A stretch of DNA of 5,162 nucleotides from Bacillota bacterium (GTDB taxonomy: Bacteria > Bacillota > Limnochordia > JAAZLZ01): contig JAAZLZ010000343.1 of assembly GCA_012799075.1 (NCBI GenBank), positions 1-5,162 of the forward strand, in the 5' to 3' direction. A model generated the notes under the pieces. That model made no database searches. It was not told the origin of the DNA and worked only from the letters and a program-made list of their open reading frames with translations. The position numbers were made by a program, and so were the translations under genes. The number at the start of each line of letters is the position of its first letter. Position 1 is the stretch's first letter. Positions 4,644-5,162 of the stretch are shown piece by piece.

Positions 4644-5162
4644 ATGGCAGCACAGATTATCGATGGGAAGCAAGTTGCGGCCCAGATCAGGGGTCAGTTG
4701 GCCGAAGAGATTAAGGGCCTGAAGAAAGAGGGCCTGACTCCGGGTTTGGCCGTGGTCTTAGTGGGGGACGACCCTGCATCTAGGGTTTATGTGAATATGA
4801 AGAAAAAGGCTTGCGCGGAGATCGGCGTTTACTCCCGGGAGTACGCCTTGGCCAAGGAAACCACCCAGGAGGAGCTGTTGGACCTGATTGGGGAGCTCAA
4901 CCGGGATCCCCAGATCCACGGCATCCTGGTCCAGCTGCCTCTGCCGGATCACCTGGATGAACACCAGGTGCTGGAGGCAATCAGTCCCGACAAGGACGTG
5001 GATGGCTTCCATCCCGTCAATGTGGGGCGATTGGTCACCGGTCAGCCCTGCTTGAAGCCTTGCACCCCCGCAGGGATCATCGAACTCATCGACCGGACGG
5101 GGCTGGAGCTTAAGGGTAAAGAAGCGGTGGTGGTCGGCACGAGCAACATCGTCGGCAAGCCA
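4644..5162 (+). CDS. folD: FolD: bifunctional methylene-tetrahydrofolate dehydrogenase / methenyl-tetrahydrofolate cyclohydrolase (5' part, cut by window end)
   Basis: The first 173 codons of a roughly 280-residue enzyme are present; the gene continues past the right edge. FolD interconverts 5,10-methylene-, 5,10-methenyl- and 10-formyl-tetrahydrofolate in the cytoplasm, usually with NADP(H). It supplies formyl groups for purines and, in acetogens, forms part of the methyl branch of the Wood-Ljungdahl pathway. Visible family marks are GDDPASRVYVNMKKKAC (41-57) with catalytic Tyr49 and Lys53, GILVQLPLP (93-101) with Gln97, DKDVDGFHP (116-124) with Asp120, KPCTPAGII (138-146) and the start of the nucleotide-binding domain VVVGTSNIVGKP (162-173). 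ATG 4644 is the start; AGAGGGGG at 4625-4632 lies 11 bases upstream, and the gap from nfnB is 26 bases, so it belongs to the nfn operon. Thr in the GTSNIVG motif replaces the Arg seen in many NADP-dependent homologues, though E. coli has Ala there. Confidence 0.95.
   Translation, partial: MAAQIIDGKQVAAQIRGQLAEEIKGLKKEGLTPGLAVVLVGDDPASRVYVNMKKKACAEIGVYSREYALAKETTQEELLDLIGELNRDPQIHGILVQLPLPDHLDEHQVLEAISPDKDVDGFHPVNVGRLVTGQPCLKPCTPAGIIELIDRTGLELKGKEAVVVGTSNIVGKP

Noticed and set aside
1..5162. Mobile elements, CRISPR arrays, tRNA or rRNA genes
   Set aside because: No transposase motifs, regularly spaced repeats, cloverleaf-forming segments or rRNA-like sequence were seen on either strand.

Overview
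The window is GC-rich and fully plus-strand. It looks like part of the chromosome of an anaerobic, probably acetogenic or syntrophic, Gram-positive bacterium of the Clostridia (Moorella-like). The main evidence is an nfnA-nfnB pair directly followed by folD. From memory this is also the arrangement in Moorella thermoacetica, where it links NADPH supply to the methyl branch of the Wood-Ljungdahl pathway. Frequent GTG and TTG starts and strong purine-rich Shine-Dalgarno sequences fit this placement. The genus cannot be fixed from the sequence alone.

Layout. Positions 1-202 hold the end of an upstream transcription unit. There is no recognisable gene, only a 30-codon reading frame (58-150) with a good ribosome binding site, closed by a clear Rho-independent terminator (175-202). 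Positions 203-310 are non-coding but rich in inverted repeats: a 7-bp hairpin, a 14-bp perfect palindrome and two GGGCCC blocks. They form the leader of a DedA/YqaA-type membrane protein gene (311-913). A short frame of 46 codons (928-1068), with an excellent Shine-Dalgarno sequence, follows within 15 bases. After about 100 bases containing a small imperfect tandem repeat, glycerate kinase starts (1165-2319). A 70-base gap with a stable hairpin separates it from nfnA (about 2390-3235). nfnB (about 3223-4617) overlaps nfnA, and folD begins at 4644 and runs off the right edge.

How the genes work together. NfnAB is the electron-bifurcating NADH-dependent reduced ferredoxin:NADP+ oxidoreductase, which balances NADH, ferredoxin and NADPH pools in the cytoplasm. 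FolD uses NADP(H) for methylene-/methenyl-tetrahydrofolate interconversion, so the pair forms a redox plus one-carbon module. Glycerate kinase feeds glycerate (from serine, glyoxylate or tartronate semialdehyde routes) into lower glycolysis as a phosphoglycerate. Its co-direction with nfnAB-folD suggests, but does not prove, a link between C2/C3 acid use and one-carbon metabolism.

No mobile elements, CRISPR arrays, tRNA or rRNA genes were seen. The core genes are known families. The less explained parts are the structured leader before the membrane protein gene, the 46-codon frame, and the hairpin between glycerate kinase and nfnA.
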